Shown: one piece after another, positions 1 through 8,411 of the stretch
How the letters are laid out: each line of letters opens with the position of its first letter
Numbering within the stretch: the first letter of the stretch is position 1
Source of the DNA: Streptomyces fragilis
Lineage (GTDB): Bacteria; Actinomycetota; Actinomycetes; Streptomycetales; Streptomycetaceae
Direction of reading: 5' to 3'
DNA length: 64,000 bases
NCBI RefSeq assembly: GCF_003112515.1
Contig: NZ_BEVZ01000001.1
Coordinates: 248,001-312,000 of the forward strand
The notes under the pieces: model-generated
Databases searched by the model: none
What the model was told of the DNA's origin: nothing
What the model saw: only the letters and a program-made list of their open reading frames with translations
Made by a program: the position numbers and the translations under genes

Positions 1-461
1 AGAGCGCCGTCCTGGAGATCGCCGAGGACCTGGCGGCGGGCGGCGCGGGGCTGGGCGGCCTGCTGGAGGGACGGTCCTGGACGGGGCGCGCGGGGTGGCA
101 GACCGCCCAGGAACTGGTCGACGGGTTCATGGACTTCTGGCGGGCCAACGACGCGATCCTGCGGGTCGTCGACCTGGCGGCGGCCGAGGGGGACAAACGG
201 TTCTCCAAGCTGCGTGTGCGCATCCTGGGGACCCTGCACAAGGGGTTGACGGAGGCGATCGACGGCCTGCGCTCCAAGGGCAAGGTCGACCAGGACGTGA
301 GCCCGGCGGCGACGGCCGCCTCGCTGGTCGCCATGCTCTCCGCGGCGGCCTCCCACCAGAAGGGCGGCCACCAGGGCTGGGGCTACAAGGCCGCGGAGCT
401 GCGGCCGAGCCTGGCCCAGATCGTGCACCTCGGGGTCACCGGGAAGAAGCCCACGAAGTAG
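1..461 (+). CDS. TetR-family regulator, C-terminal part (5' end outside window)
   Basis: The reading frame is open from base 3 and continues to the TAG at 459-461, so the first visible codons are internal. About 152 residues are seen. They are alpha-helical, with the pattern of a TetR ligand-binding and dimerisation domain (GFMDFWRAND, then LGTLHKGLTEAIDGL, then AATAASLVAMLSAAASH). The DNA-binding helix-turn-helix lies outside the window, so the family call rests on the C-terminal fold pattern and on a plausible size. It is read towards the flavin monooxygenase at 671, and a UUCG-loop hairpin follows at once. The ligand cannot be predicted. Confidence 0.75.
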   Translation, partial: SAVLEIAEDLAAGGAGLGGLLEGRSWTGRAGWQTAQELVDGFMDFWRANDAILRVVDLAAAEGDKRFSKLRVRILGTLHKGLTEAIDGLRSKGKVDQDVSPAATAASLVAMLSAAASHQKGGHQGWGYKAAELRPSLAQIVHLGVTGKKPTK

Positions 462-464
462 TCC

Positions 465-480
465 CGGGCCTTCGGGCCCG
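465..480 (+). terminator. Short hairpin with TTCG tetraloop after the TetR gene
   Basis: CGGGCC (465-470), TTCG loop, GGCCCG (475-480) lies 3 nt after the stop codon. UUCG loops give very stable RNA hairpins. There is no U tract, as is usual in Streptomyces. Confidence 0.5.
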
Positions 481-606
481 CCTCCGCGGCCGTCGCGCCC
501 GTCCTGCGCGCTCGTCCGCCCACGTCCTGTCATCCGACCGGTTTTCACCGGCCACCCTCGCCGCTCTTCCACCCTCGTTCACAATTCACCCTTGAGCGTG
601 ACCAAT

Positions 607-622
607 TCGGAATCAATTCCGA
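607..622. promoter_or_regulatory. 16-bp palindrome upstream of the monooxygenase
   Basis: TCGGAAT-CA-ATTCCGA is a perfect inverted repeat about 50 bp before the ATG at 671, in an unusually AT-rich intergenic stretch. A TATGAT hexamer (656-661) sits just before the gene. It could be the operator of the adjacent TetR protein. That is inference from position and symmetry only. Confidence 0.4.
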
Positions 623-670
623 TCTTGAATGAGACCAATCGAGTGATGCCGTGAATATGATTTCGGCATC

Positions 671-1855
671 ATGCTCGAAAAGCCTGTCCCTCAGGACTCC
701 CGGTCCCGTGCCCAGCACCCCGTCTACGTCATCGGAGGCGGACCCGGAGGCCTGGCAGCCGCCCAGGCCCTGCGGGCCCGCGGGATCCGCGCCGTGGTGC
801 TGGAGAAGGCGCCCCGGGTGGGCGACTCCTGGCGCCGCCACTACGACCGGCTCCGGCTGCACACCACCCGCAAGCGGTCCTCGCTGCCCGGACTGCCGAT
901 GCCGCGTTCCTTCGGCCGGTGGCCGGCCCGCGACGACGTGGTGCGCTACCTGGAGAAGTACGTCGAGCACCACGGCCTCGAGGTCGTCACCGGCGTCGAG
1001 GTGACCCGCCTGGAGCGTGCCGAGGACGGTGACGGGGGCGGCGCCTGGATCCTGCACGCCACCGGCGGGCGGCGGCTCACCGGCAGCGCCGTCGTCGTGG
1101 CGACCGGCTACAACCACACCCCGCGCGTCCCGGCCTGGCCCGGCCTGGACGGCTTCACGGGCACGTTCCTGCACGCCTCGGACTACCGCTCCGGCACCGC
1201 CTTCGCCGGGCGTGACGTCCTGGTCGTCGGCGTCGGCAACACCGGCGCGGAGCTCGCCGTCGACCTCGTCGAGGGCGGCGCGGCACGGGTGCGGCTGGCG
1301 GTGCGGACGGCGCCGCACATCGTGCGCCGCTCCACCGCGGGGTGGCCCGCGCAGAACACCGCGATCCTGGTGCGGCGGCTGCCGGTGCCGGTGGTGGACC
1401 GGCTGGCCCGGGCGATGGCGAAGCTCAGCGTTCCCGACCTGTCGGCGCAGGGCCTGCCGCGTCCGGACACCGGCCTGTACTCCCGGGTGCGGCAGGGCGC
1501 GATCCCCGTGCAGGACGCCGGGCTGATCGACGCGGTCCGCCGGGGGCGGGTCGAGGTCGTCGCGGCGGTCGACGGGTTCGACGGGGCGGAGGTCCTGCTG
1601 GCGGACGGGTCGCGGATCACGCCCGAGGTGGTGGTCGCGGCGACCGGGTACCACCGGGGGCTGGAGGGACTGCTCGGCCACCTCGACGTCCTCGACGCGC
1701 GGGGGCTCCCCACGGCCCACGGTCCGCGGTCCCCGCGGAACGCGCCGGGTCTCTTCTTCACCGGCTTCACCACGCCGATCAGCGGCACGCTCCGCGAACT
1801 CTCCCGCGACGCGGAACGCCTGGCCCGCGCCGTGTCCCGCGCCGCCACGCACTGA
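671..1855 (+). CDS. Flavin-containing monooxygenase / NAD(P)-binding oxidoreductase (CzcO-like)
   Basis: The 394-residue protein has an N-terminal FAD-binding Rossmann motif GGGPGG (residues 22-27) with an acidic residue at the end of the second strand (VVLEKAPRVGDSW). A second dinucleotide-binding motif, VVGVGNTGAE, lies near residue 180, and the ATGY motif of flavin monooxygenases occurs twice (VVATGYNHTPRVP and VAATGYHRGLEG). This two-dinucleotide layout is that of class B flavoprotein monooxygenases and the CzcO/YlmS-like group. Members use NAD(P)H and oxygen to oxygenate small nucleophilic or ketone substrates. The substrate cannot be told from sequence. The ATG at 671 is chosen because the FAD motif follows at the usual distance. 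It lies next to a TetR gene, and its 3' end converges on the MFS gene. Confidence 0.85.
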   Translation: MLEKPVPQDSRSRAQHPVYVIGGGPGGLAAAQALRARGIRAVVLEKAPRVGDSWRRHYDRLRLHTTRKRSSLPGLPMPRSFGRWPARDDVVRYLEKYVEHHGLEVVTGVEVTRLERAEDGDGGGAWILHATGGRRLTGSAVVVATGYNHTPRVPAWPGLDGFTGTFLHASDYRSGTAFAGRDVLVVGVGNTGAELAVDLVEGGAARVRLAVRTAPHIVRRSTAGWPAQNTAILVRRLPVPVVDRLARAMAKLSVPDLSAQGLPRPDTGLYSRVRQGAIPVQDAGLIDAVRRGRVEVVAAVDGFDGAEVLLADGSRITPEVVVAATGYHRGLEGLLGHLDVLDARGLPTAHGPRSPRNAPGLFFTGFTTPISGTLRELSRDAERLARAVSRAATH

Positions 1856-1923
1856 CCTCCCGCCCGCGGGCCGTCGGCCGTCCCCGGGCCCGCCCCGCCG
1901 CGCGCATCCCCGTGCCGCGGGGG

Positions 1924-3297
1924 TCAGAGGGCTCGGCGGCGGCGGATGACGAGGACCATGAGGGCCGCGGCCGCGCACAACGCGCCGGAGGCGTGGAAGA
2001 CCACGTCGTAGGTGCCGAAGACGTCCCGCGCGACGCCGCCGAGGAAGGCCACCGCGGCCGCCCCGGCCTGGTGGGACGCCAGCACCCACCCGAAGACGAT
2101 CGGCCCGTCCTCCCCGAAGTGCTCCCGGCACAGCGCGATCGTCGGCGGCACCGTCGCCACCCAGTCCAGCCCGTAGAAGACGATGAAGAAGAGCATCGGC
2201 GGATGCACCGTCGGCGCCAGCAGCATCGGCAGGAACAGCAGCGAGACGCCGCGCAGCGCGTAGTACACGGCGAGCAGCCGACGCGAGTCGAACCGGTCCG
2301 TGAGCCAGCCGGAGGCGATCGTGCCGACCACGTCGAAGACCCCGATGACCGCCAGCAGCGAGGCCGCCGCGGTGACCGGCATGTGGTGCGGATGGTCGTG
2401 CGCGGCGGGCACGAAGTGGGTCTGGATCAGCCCGTTGGTGGAGGCCCCGCAGATCGCGAAGGACCCGGCGAGCAGCCAGAACGTGCCGGTGCGCACCGCC
2501 CGCGACAGCACCGTCAGCGCGCGCCGGGCCACCCCGGGGACCGGGGGCGGCGGCGGGGTCACCTCGGTGGCGCCGAGGAGCGGCAGCCCCACGTCGGCCG
2601 GGTGGTCCCGCATCAGCAGCCAGGCGAGCGGCACCACGGCGAGCGCGGCCAGCGCCACCGTGGCGGTGGCCGGCCGCCAGCCGTGGGCGACGACCAGCCA
2701 GGACAGCACCGGCAGGAACACCAGCTGCCCCGACGCGCCGGCCGCCGTGAGGATGCCGGAGACCAGGCCGCGGCGCTCGGCGAACCACCGGTTGGTGACG
2801 GTGGCGGCGAACCCGGTGGCCAGCGCACCGGTGCCCAGTCCCACGAACACGCCCCACAGCAGCAGGAGCTGCCACGCCTCCCGCATGACCACGCCCGCGC
2901 CGACGCCCACCGCGATCAGGCCGAGCGCGCCGGTCACCACCCGGCGGATGCCGAAGCGGTCCATCAGCGCGGCGGAGAACGGTGCGATCAGGCCGTTGAG
3001 CACGAGGTTGACGGAGACGGCCGCGCCGATCGTGCCGCGCGACCACCCGAAGTCCTCGGCCAGCGGGTCGGTGACCAGCCCCGGCAGGGTGCGGAAGGCC
3101 GCGGCGCCGATGATCGTCACGAAGGCGACCGCCACCACCAGCCAGGCGCGGTGCGGCATCCAGGCCCGCGCGCCTCGCGGGTCCTGCGGGTCACGCCGAC
3201 CACGCGGACCACGCGGATCACCCGGACCACGCGGGACCTTCGTGGGCGGTGGCGCGAGGAGGGCGGGGGCGGGCGAGGCGGGTTCGGTCCGTGTCAC
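1924..3297 (-). CDS. MFS transporter
   Basis: About 457 residues with twelve hydrophobic segments starting near residue 50 (HRAWLVVAVAFVTIIGAAAF). The MFS loop 2-3 signature appears as SAALMDRFGIRR, and its counterpart in the second half as SGWLTDRFDSRR, giving the usual 6+6 symmetry with a long central loop. The pattern and the AEDFGWSRGTIG segment resemble oxalate/formate and monocarboxylate-type MFS proteins, so an organic-anion substrate is possible but unproven. The first 45 residues are a basic, Pro/Arg/Gly-rich tail made by short DNA repeats (3176-3240), and the true start may be the internal Met at about residue 47. It is divergent from the GlxA-type regulator, with about 100 bp between them, so that regulator may control it. 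Confidence 0.85.
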   Translation of the reverse strand: MTRTEPASPAPALLAPPPTKVPRGPGDPRGPRGRRDPQDPRGARAWMPHRAWLVVAVAFVTIIGAAAFRTLPGLVTDPLAEDFGWSRGTIGAAVSVNLVLNGLIAPFSAALMDRFGIRRVVTGALGLIAVGVGAGVVMREAWQLLLLWGVFVGLGTGALATGFAATVTNRWFAERRGLVSGILTAAGASGQLVFLPVLSWLVVAHGWRPATATVALAALAVVPLAWLLMRDHPADVGLPLLGATEVTPPPPPVPGVARRALTVLSRAVRTGTFWLLAGSFAICGASTNGLIQTHFVPAAHDHPHHMPVTAAASLLAVIGVFDVVGTIASGWLTDRFDSRRLLAVYYALRGVSLLFLPMLLAPTVHPPMLFFIVFYGLDWVATVPPTIALCREHFGEDGPIVFGWVLASHQAGAAAVAFLGGVARDVFGTYDVVFHASGALCAAAALMVLVIRRRRAL

Positions 3298-3401
3298 CGG
3301 GACAGCATCCGTTCTCCGCCCCGTCCGGGACGAGTGGCCCGAGGGACACCACCCGACAGGATCGGGCCACGCGGCCGCCCGTCCGGCGCTACGCTCCCGG
3401 C

Positions 3402-4421
3402 ATGACGGAGCAGGGCGCAGGCGGGACGGAGCGGGGCCCGGGGCGGGACCGCGGGCCGCACCGGGTGGCCGTACTGGTGCGGGACGGGCTGATCCCCTTC
3501 GAGCTGGGCATACCGCACCGCATCTTCGGCCGCGCCCGGGGCGCGGACGGCCGCCGGCTGTACGAGGTGACGACCTGCTCGGCCGGACCGCCGGGCGAGG
3601 TCCGCACCGACGCCGACTTCGCGGTGCGGGTCGAGCACGGCCCGGAGGCGCTGGCCCGGGCGGACACCGTGGTGGTGCCGGCGTCCCACGAGCGGGGCAC
3701 GCCGCACGAGCAGGGGGTGCTCACCGACGAACTGGCGGCGGCGTTCGCCGTGATCCGCCCCGGCACCCGGCTGGTGTCCATCTGCACGGGCGCCTACGTG
3801 CTGGCCGCGGCCGGGGTGCTGGACGGGCGCCCGGCCACCACCCACTGGGCGAGCGCCGAGCACTTCCAACGGCTCTTCCCCCAGGTCCGGGTGGACCCGG
3901 ACGTCCTCTTCGTCGACGACGGCGACGTGCTGACCTCGGCGGGAGTGGCGGCCGGCATCGACCTCTGCCTGCACCTGCTGCGCCGGGACCACGGGGCGGC
4001 GGTGGCCGCGGAGGTCGCCCGGGCCACGGTGGTGCCGCCGCACCGCGACGGCGGGCAGGCGCAGTACGTGCGGCGTCCGGTGCCGGAGGCACGGGCGGCG
4101 GGGACGGCGCGGGCGCGGGCCTGGGCCCTGGAGCGGCTGCACGAGCCGCTACGGCTGCGGGACCTGGCGGAACGCGAATCGCTGTCGGTGCGGACCTTCA
4201 CCCGGCGGTTCCGCGAGGAGACGGGGGTGAGCCCCGGGGAGTGGCTGACCCTGCAACGGGTGGAGCGGGCACGGCACCTGCTGGAGACCACCGACCTGCC
4301 GGTGGAGCGCATCGCCCGGGACGCGGGGTTCGGCAGCGTTCAGTCCCTGCGGCAGCACGTGCGCGCCGTCCTCGGCGTCGCCCCGACGACCTACCGCCGC
4401 ACGTTCCACGAGACCCGCTGA
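3402..4421 (+). CDS. GlxA-family regulator (DJ-1/PfpI domain plus AraC HTH)
   Basis: The 339-residue protein joins an N-terminal DJ-1/PfpI-type domain (about residues 15-190) to a C-terminal AraC/XylS double helix-turn-helix (about 235-335). The nucleophile-elbow region of the first domain is conserved (RLVSICTGAYVLA, then PATTHW). The second domain shows the typical RTFTRRFREETGVSPGEWL and VERIARDAGFGSVQSLRQH elements. GlxA proteins are transcription factors whose amidase-like domain normally senses a ligand rather than hydrolysing it. The ATG at 3402 is chosen because upstream codons in this frame are low-complexity and overlap the promoter space of the divergent MFS gene. The neighbouring exporter is a plausible target. 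Confidence 0.85.
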   Translation: MTEQGAGGTERGPGRDRGPHRVAVLVRDGLIPFELGIPHRIFGRARGADGRRLYEVTTCSAGPPGEVRTDADFAVRVEHGPEALARADTVVVPASHERGTPHEQGVLTDELAAAFAVIRPGTRLVSICTGAYVLAAAGVLDGRPATTHWASAEHFQRLFPQVRVDPDVLFVDDGDVLTSAGVAAGIDLCLHLLRRDHGAAVAAEVARATVVPPHRDGGQAQYVRRPVPEARAAGTARARAWALERLHEPLRLRDLAERESLSVRTFTRRFREETGVSPGEWLTLQRVERARHLLETTDLPVERIARDAGFGSVQSLRQHVRAVLGVAPTTYRRTFHETR

Positions 4422-4424
4422 CTC

Positions 4425-4445
4425 CTGTCCACACCCTGTGGACAA
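4425..4445. terminator. Hairpin after the GlxA gene, containing two inverted DnaA-box-like 9-mers
   Basis: CTGTCCACA (4425-4433) and TGTGGACAA (4437-4445) face each other across CCC, giving a 7-bp stem 4 nt after the stop codon. TGTGGACAA is the exact complement of TTGTCCACA, the DnaA-box consensus used in Streptomyces oriC. A terminator role is the simplest reading. DnaA titration is only a possibility. Confidence 0.45.
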
Positions 4446-4753
4446 CGTTTCGCACCCCGATCAGCGAGACCGGAAGGACGAGGAAAGAGGGAGGCGGGAA
4501 AGAGAGGACGGGGAGAAAGGGGAGGAGAGAAGAAGGGGGGGAGGCGGCGGAAGGCTCGGGCAGCACGCCGCACGCGCGGAAGGCCCGGCCCGGAACACCA
4601 CGGGCAGGAGGCAGCGCGGCGCGGGTTCGGTGGGTCGTCCCGCCTCGGGACCGCGCAGGGACCCGGGGGCGCACGCCTCGGGGCCGCGCGAGGACCTCGG
4701 GTGCGGACGGCCTCGGAGTCGAGGGGAACGCCGGGCAGGCGCTCAGGCCGCGG
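4446..4753. other. Intergenic stretch with purine-rich tract, no gene seen
   Basis: This gap separates convergent genes. From about 4480 to 4552 the plus strand is almost only purines, with an uninterrupted 35-nt purine run at 4510-4544. After it comes plain GC-rich sequence without a convincing start, RBS or codon bias. Open frames crossing it read as low-complexity Arg/Pro/Gly. Confidence 0.5.
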
Positions 4754-5257
4754 TCAGACCGCCTCGTAGGCCAGGCCCCCGCACGCCGCGATGCCCGTGC
4801 CGTACGCGACCGCCGCCGCACCGCCCGTGCCGGCCTGGACGCCGCGGTCGAGTTCGCACCAGATCCGCTTGCCGGCGCCCTCCCGGGTCCAGCCCCAGCG
4901 GTCGGCCAGGCCGTCGACCAGCGCGAGGCCGCGGCCACCCGTCTCGTCCTCGTCGGAACATCGCGGCACCGGTGCCCGGCAGTCCGCGTCGGCGACCTCC
5001 AGGCGGACCGGCGGCATCGCACCGGCCGGGACCTCGCCCGGGTCCTCGGCCGGCAGCACCAGCCGCAGCACCGCGGGACAGCCCGTGTGCACCACCGCGT
5101 TGGTCACCAGCTCCGACACGAGCAGGATCACCGTCTCCGCCAGCGACTCGTCGGCGTCCATGCCGGACCCCGCGAGCCGCGACCGGGCCCATCTCCGGGC
5201 TCTCCCCACTTCCGCGGGGTCGGGCCGGATCTCCAACTGCACTTGAAGCACCTGCAC
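4754..5257 (-). CDS. ATP-binding anti-sigma-type Ser/Thr kinase (HATPase_c fold)
   Basis: The 167-residue protein has the short GHKL/HATPase layout of SpoIIAB/RsbW-like regulators. The N box is LLVSELVTNAVVHTG (about residues 46-60), the D-box region is VRLEVADADCRAPVP, and the G1 motif is GGRGLALVDGLADRWG (about 107-122). In Streptomyces these small kinases phosphorylate STAS anti-anti-sigma proteins or bind sigma factors directly. The STAS gene next upstream (5680-6054, same strand) is an obvious candidate partner. Translation is taken from the GTG at 5257. The last 35 residues are poorly conserved in type. No HTH or DUF397 gene accompanies it, unlike many homologues. Confidence 0.8.
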   Translation of the reverse strand: MQVLQVQLEIRPDPAEVGRARRWARSRLAGSGMDADESLAETVILLVSELVTNAVVHTGCPAVLRLVLPAEDPGEVPAGAMPPVRLEVADADCRAPVPRCSDEDETGGRGLALVDGLADRWGWTREGAGKRIWCELDRGVQAGTGGAAAVAYGTGIAACGGLAYEAV

Positions 5258-5679
5258 CGCTCACACCATCCGAACCGGTGGACACGACACGGAGTCACGG
5301 TCCGTGACTCCCTTGAAGCACAGCATGGTTGACACTGAGTCACGCCAACAAGCGCTTCGGGCATATTCCAGCGCGAAGGAGTACCCGTGCGGCATACTGT
5401 GCGACGACTCACGCCGTGCGATGCGCCCTCGTGCTAGGGCCGTTGGGCCCTGGCATCTCTCGCATTTCGCCCAAGGTACCCGAGGGCGGGCCGGCTCCGG
5501 GCGGCCGGCCGAGCCGGCCCCGCTCCCCGCCACGTCAACTCTCCGTGACCGCGCCGCCGCGACGGTGCGTGACGTGCGCCTCCCGATCACGCACGGGTGA
5601 ACACCGGTCCCGGGGCGGCTCTCAACTGTTCGGCGCGCCGGGCGTGTTGCAGACTCGCGTGTCCCGGTCCCCGGCCGGC
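5258..5679. other. Intergenic region with 21-bp palindrome, promoter space of the HATPase gene
   Basis: I see no protein-coding signal here; both long open frames are Arg/Ser/Pro-rich and lack an RBS. A perfect inverted repeat GGAGTCACGG-T-CCGTGACTCC lies at 5291-5311, about 35 bp upstream of the HATPase start, and a GAGTCAC half-site recurs at 5336-5342. These may be operator sites for that gene. Confidence 0.45.
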
Positions 5680-6054
5680 TCACGCCGACATCGGGCGGAC
5701 GTCCTCGTCCAGCGCCGCGTCCGCGTCCGGGAAGACCTCGAAGAGCCGCCGCACCCCGAGCGCGCCCAGCACCCGGTTCACGTGCGACCCGTCCTCCGCG
5801 CCCGCGGCCGGGAGCACCAGGCGCAGCCGGCCGCCGCAGGAACGCAGCAGCCGCCGGGCGGCGATCAGCACGCCGACGCCGCTGGAGTCGCAGAAGAAGA
5901 CGCCGGAGAGGTCGACGACCACGCTGCGGTGCCCCGCGGCCACCGCGTCGTGCACCCGCCTGCGCAGCTCCGGCGAGGTCATCAGGTCCATCTCGCCGGA
6001 CACCCGGAGCACGACCCAGCCGTCGTGCTCGGTGCCGGTCACCGTGAACGCCAC
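5680..6054 (-). CDS. STAS-domain anti-sigma factor antagonist
   Basis: The 124-residue protein is nearly all STAS domain, with WVVLRVSGEMDLMTSPELRRRV followed by the phosphoacceptor region VVVDLSGVFFCDSSGVGVLIAARR. The DSSG motif (about residues 58-61) carries the serine that cognate HATPase kinases phosphorylate. Unphosphorylated STAS proteins sequester the kinase and release a sigma factor. The GTG at 6054 is preferred over a longer frame because an AAGGGG RBS lies 6 nt upstream and because upstream codons are not domain-like. It sits upstream of, and parallel to, the HATPase gene at 4754-5257, though 420 bp apart. That suggests a functional pair but not necessarily one operon. Confidence 0.85.
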   Translation of the reverse strand: MAFTVTGTEHDGWVVLRVSGEMDLMTSPELRRRVHDAVAAGHRSVVVDLSGVFFCDSSGVGVLIAARRLLRSCGGRLRLVLPAAGAEDGSHVNRVLGALGVRRLFEVFPDADAALDEDVRPMSA

Positions 6055-6411
6055 ATCATGCCCCTTACTCGCCGGAGGCTGTCCTGTGGCAGCGCCCCTG
6101 CCCCCGCCACACCTCCATGAAACCCAGGCCAGGACCGGGAGAACCAGACATCGACCGGCCACTTACGGGCCGATTCGATCGAAAATTCTCACACATCGAT
6201 CAATTACGGTCGTTGTGAGGGGACAAGACGCACACCCGACGCCACCGGAGCCCGCGCCGCGCGACCCTTGTCCTGTGGGAGCGCTTCCGGGGCGCGCGTT
6301 TGCGGCAAAGGACCGTGCGCGGCACCGGGTGCCGATTACATTCGTCAGGGAGGACCCGCCGGGAGCGGGGCGGAAGCGACGGGGCACGGGGGCAACCGGA
6401 GGGAGGGGACT
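6055..6411. other. Divergent promoter region between STAS and sigma-factor genes
   Basis: This 357-bp stretch separates the minus-strand STAS gene from the plus-strand sigma-factor gene and contains relatively AT-rich segments (6170-6220). Upstream extension of the sigma-factor frame is possible but is not supported by composition. No further gene is seen. Confidence 0.5.
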
Positions 6412-7023
6412 GTGGCGGTCGCCACGGACGGACCGGTCCGCGCGGAGCGGAGGATGCGGCAGCGGCTCGAGCGCGGGGAGGCCGCGGCGCTCGGTGAGCT
6501 CTACGACCGGTACGCCTCACTGGTCCACGGCCTGGCCAACCGGGTGCTCGACGACGAGCGGGCCGCCGACGCGGTGACCCGCGAGGTCTTCGCCCGGGTC
6601 TGGGAGAACCCCTCGGCCTACGACCCGGGCCAGGGCCCGGTGCGCACCTGGCTCTCCGAGCTGACCCGCGACCTCGCGGTGCGCCGGCTGCACGCGCGGG
6701 GAGCCGCCGAGCTGCTGCGCGACGGCGCCGACCCCGCGGACCCCGCAGCGCGCGAGGAGCTCCAGGAGAAGGTCCGCGAGGCGGCCGTCGCCGCCCGCGC
6801 CGACTACATCGTGACGTCGATGCCCGCTTCGCTGCGGGCCGCGCTGAACCTCGCCTACCACCACCGCCGCGACTACCGGGGAGCCGCCGCCGACCTCGGC
6901 GTCACCGAGGTGGAGATCCGCCGCCGGATGCGGCTGGGTCTGCAGCTGCTGGCCACCGCCCACGCGGTCACCACGCCCGAGCCGCTGCCGGACGCCGGGA
7001 GCACCCCGGGAGGCGCGGCGTGA
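6412..7023 (+). CDS. ECF-type RNA polymerase sigma factor
   Basis: About 203 residues. Region 2 is recognisable as GEAAALGELYDRYASLVHGLANRVLDDERAADAVTREVFARVWENP with the typical LYDRY and VFxRVW elements. Region 4 ends the protein: MPASLRAALNLAYHHRRDYRGAAADLGVTEVEIRRRMRLGL, a helix-turn-helix for -35 recognition. A GGAGGGAGGGG RBS sits directly before the GTG at 6412. An in-frame upstream extension to 6268 looks non-coding. The downstream gene starts inside the stop codon (GTGA overlap at 7020), so the two are translationally coupled, which is the usual sigma/anti-sigma arrangement. The layout resembles the SigK/SigL-like ECF groups of actinobacteria; the stimulus is unknown. Confidence 0.85.
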   Translation: MAVATDGPVRAERRMRQRLERGEAAALGELYDRYASLVHGLANRVLDDERAADAVTREVFARVWENPSAYDPGQGPVRTWLSELTRDLAVRRLHARGAAELLRDGADPADPAAREELQEKVREAAVAARADYIVTSMPASLRAALNLAYHHRRDYRGAAADLGVTEVEIRRRMRLGLQLLATAHAVTTPEPLPDAGSTPGGAA

Positions 7024-8375
7024 ACCGGGACGCGGAGGCGTACGGCGGCCGGCCCGACGACGAGCGGCCCGACGGCGAGCGGCCCTGGGCCGAGGACACC
7101 GGCGGACCGGACCGCGGGAACGGGCGCCGTCCCGTCCGCGGTGCCCGTTCCCACCGGCCCCACGGGGGACGGCTGCCGTCGGCCGCCGGTTCCGCGGAGC
7201 CCTCCCGCACCCCGGGGACGCGCGAGGAGGGCCCGCCGGCGGTGCCCGCCACGCACGCCGAACTGAAGGCCATGCTGGGCGCCTGGGCCCTCGCGGTCTG
7301 CACGCCCGCCGAGACGGCCGCGGTCGACGCCCACCTGGCGGGCTGCCGCCGCTGCGCCGACGAGGCCCGGTCGCTGCGCGACGCGGTCCCTCTGCTGCAG
7401 CGGCCGGAGAGCCTGGACCTGGACCCGCTGCTGCGGACCCGGGTGCTGGACGCCTGCCTCGACCGGCGCCCGCCGCGCGTCCCGGTCCCCGAGTGGGCGA
7501 CGCCCTACGACGCGGAGACCGCCCGGCTGGACGCGCTGCTGCAGGACATCGACGAGGCGGAGTGGCACGCCCCGGTCCGGCTGCGCTGGATCGAGGAGGA
7601 CGAGGAGCGCCATCACCGCGCCACCGTCGCCAAGGTGATCGCCCATCTGCTGGCGGTGGACGGCCTGGTCGCCGTCGCCCTCGGTCTCGCCGACCCGCTC
7701 TCCGCGCTGCCGGGCCCCGCCCCGGCCGGCGGCAGCGGCACGCCGACCTCGCGCACCCGGGCCTACTGGGCGGCGCTGAACCGTCCGCCCACCCGTGAGG
7801 TGCGCGACCCCTGGCGGGCGCAGAGCCACGACCTGGTGCGCACCGCCTCGTTCACCGGCGGCACCGCGGGCGGCCTGCCCGTGACGTACGGACCGTGCGA
7901 GATCCCGCTGCGGGACGCCATGCTGGAGCGGGCCTTCGCCTGCTGGGTGCACGGCGGCGACATCGCGGACGCGGTGAACTACCCCTACCGGCCGCCCGCG
8001 CCGCGCCATCTGCACGCGCTGCTCGACCTGGCGGCCCGCCGGCTGCCGCACGCGCTGGCCGCCCGTCGTCGGGCCGGCCGGGCCGCGCAGCCCTCTCCCG
8101 GCGCACGCCATCTGGTCTCCGCGGGCCGTCCGGGGCGCAGCCTGATGCTGGAGGTCGAGGGCCGGGGCGGCGGCGAGTGGCTGATCCCGCTGGACTCCCC
8201 CGCCGCGCTCCCCTCGGAGAACCACGTCGTCGCGCATGTGGTGCTGGACGACGAGGAGTTCGCACAGGTGGTGGCCGGCCACATAAGGCCGCGGGACGCG
8301 GCGGCGGGCCAGAGCGGCGACCGGGCCGCCGTCGAGGACGTGCTCCACGCGGCGGCCTCGCTCAGCCGGCTCTGA
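7020..8375 (+). CDS. Zinc-finger anti-sigma-like protein fused to mycothiol maleylpyruvate isomerase-like domain
   Basis: The 451-residue protein starts at a GTG overlapping the sigma-factor stop by 4 nt. The first 75 residues are low-complexity. Next comes an anti-sigma zinc-binding (ZAS) motif, H-x3-C-x2-C (AHLAGCRRC, about residues 105-113), preceded by an Ala/Leu helix with a further Cys. From about residue 155 the sequence follows the DinB-like mycothiol-dependent maleylpyruvate isomerase fold, with MDMPI-type elements around ARLDALLQDIDEAEWHAPV and HHRATVAKVIAHLLAVDGLVA. The C-terminal 200 residues contain WVHGGDIADAVNYPYRPP and a further beta-rich domain. No transmembrane helix is obvious, so it is probably a soluble redox or metal-responsive anti-sigma factor. 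Role inferred from the coupling and the ZAS motif. Confidence 0.75.
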   Translation: MNRDAEAYGGRPDDERPDGERPWAEDTGGPDRGNGRRPVRGARSHRPHGGRLPSAAGSAEPSRTPGTREEGPPAVPATHAELKAMLGAWALAVCTPAETAAVDAHLAGCRRCADEARSLRDAVPLLQRPESLDLDPLLRTRVLDACLDRRPPRVPVPEWATPYDAETARLDALLQDIDEAEWHAPVRLRWIEEDEERHHRATVAKVIAHLLAVDGLVAVALGLADPLSALPGPAPAGGSGTPTSRTRAYWAALNRPPTREVRDPWRAQSHDLVRTASFTGGTAGGLPVTYGPCEIPLRDAMLERAFACWVHGGDIADAVNYPYRPPAPRHLHALLDLAARRLPHALAARRRAGRAAQPSPGARHLVSAGRPGRSLMLEVEGRGGGEWLIPLDSPAALPSENHVVAHVVLDDEEFAQVVAGHIRPRDAAAGQSGDRAAVEDVLHAAASLSRL

Positions 8376-8411
8376 CCGGCGGCCGTCGCCTCCCGGCGCC
8401 GACCGGGTCCG

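Noticed and set aside
545..3046. 833-codon minus-strand frame across the monooxygenase and MFS genes
   Set aside because: It is the out-of-phase shadow of two well-supported genes on both strands; its translation is Arg/Pro/Gly-rich without domains.
4425..4445. DnaA-box pair taken as a replication origin
   Set aside because: Only two boxes, no dnaA/dnaN neighbours and no AT-rich unwinding element.
5261..5683. 140-codon minus frame upstream of the HATPase gene
   Set aside because: No RBS, Arg/Ser-rich translation and no domain; the region holds palindromes that look like a promoter instead.
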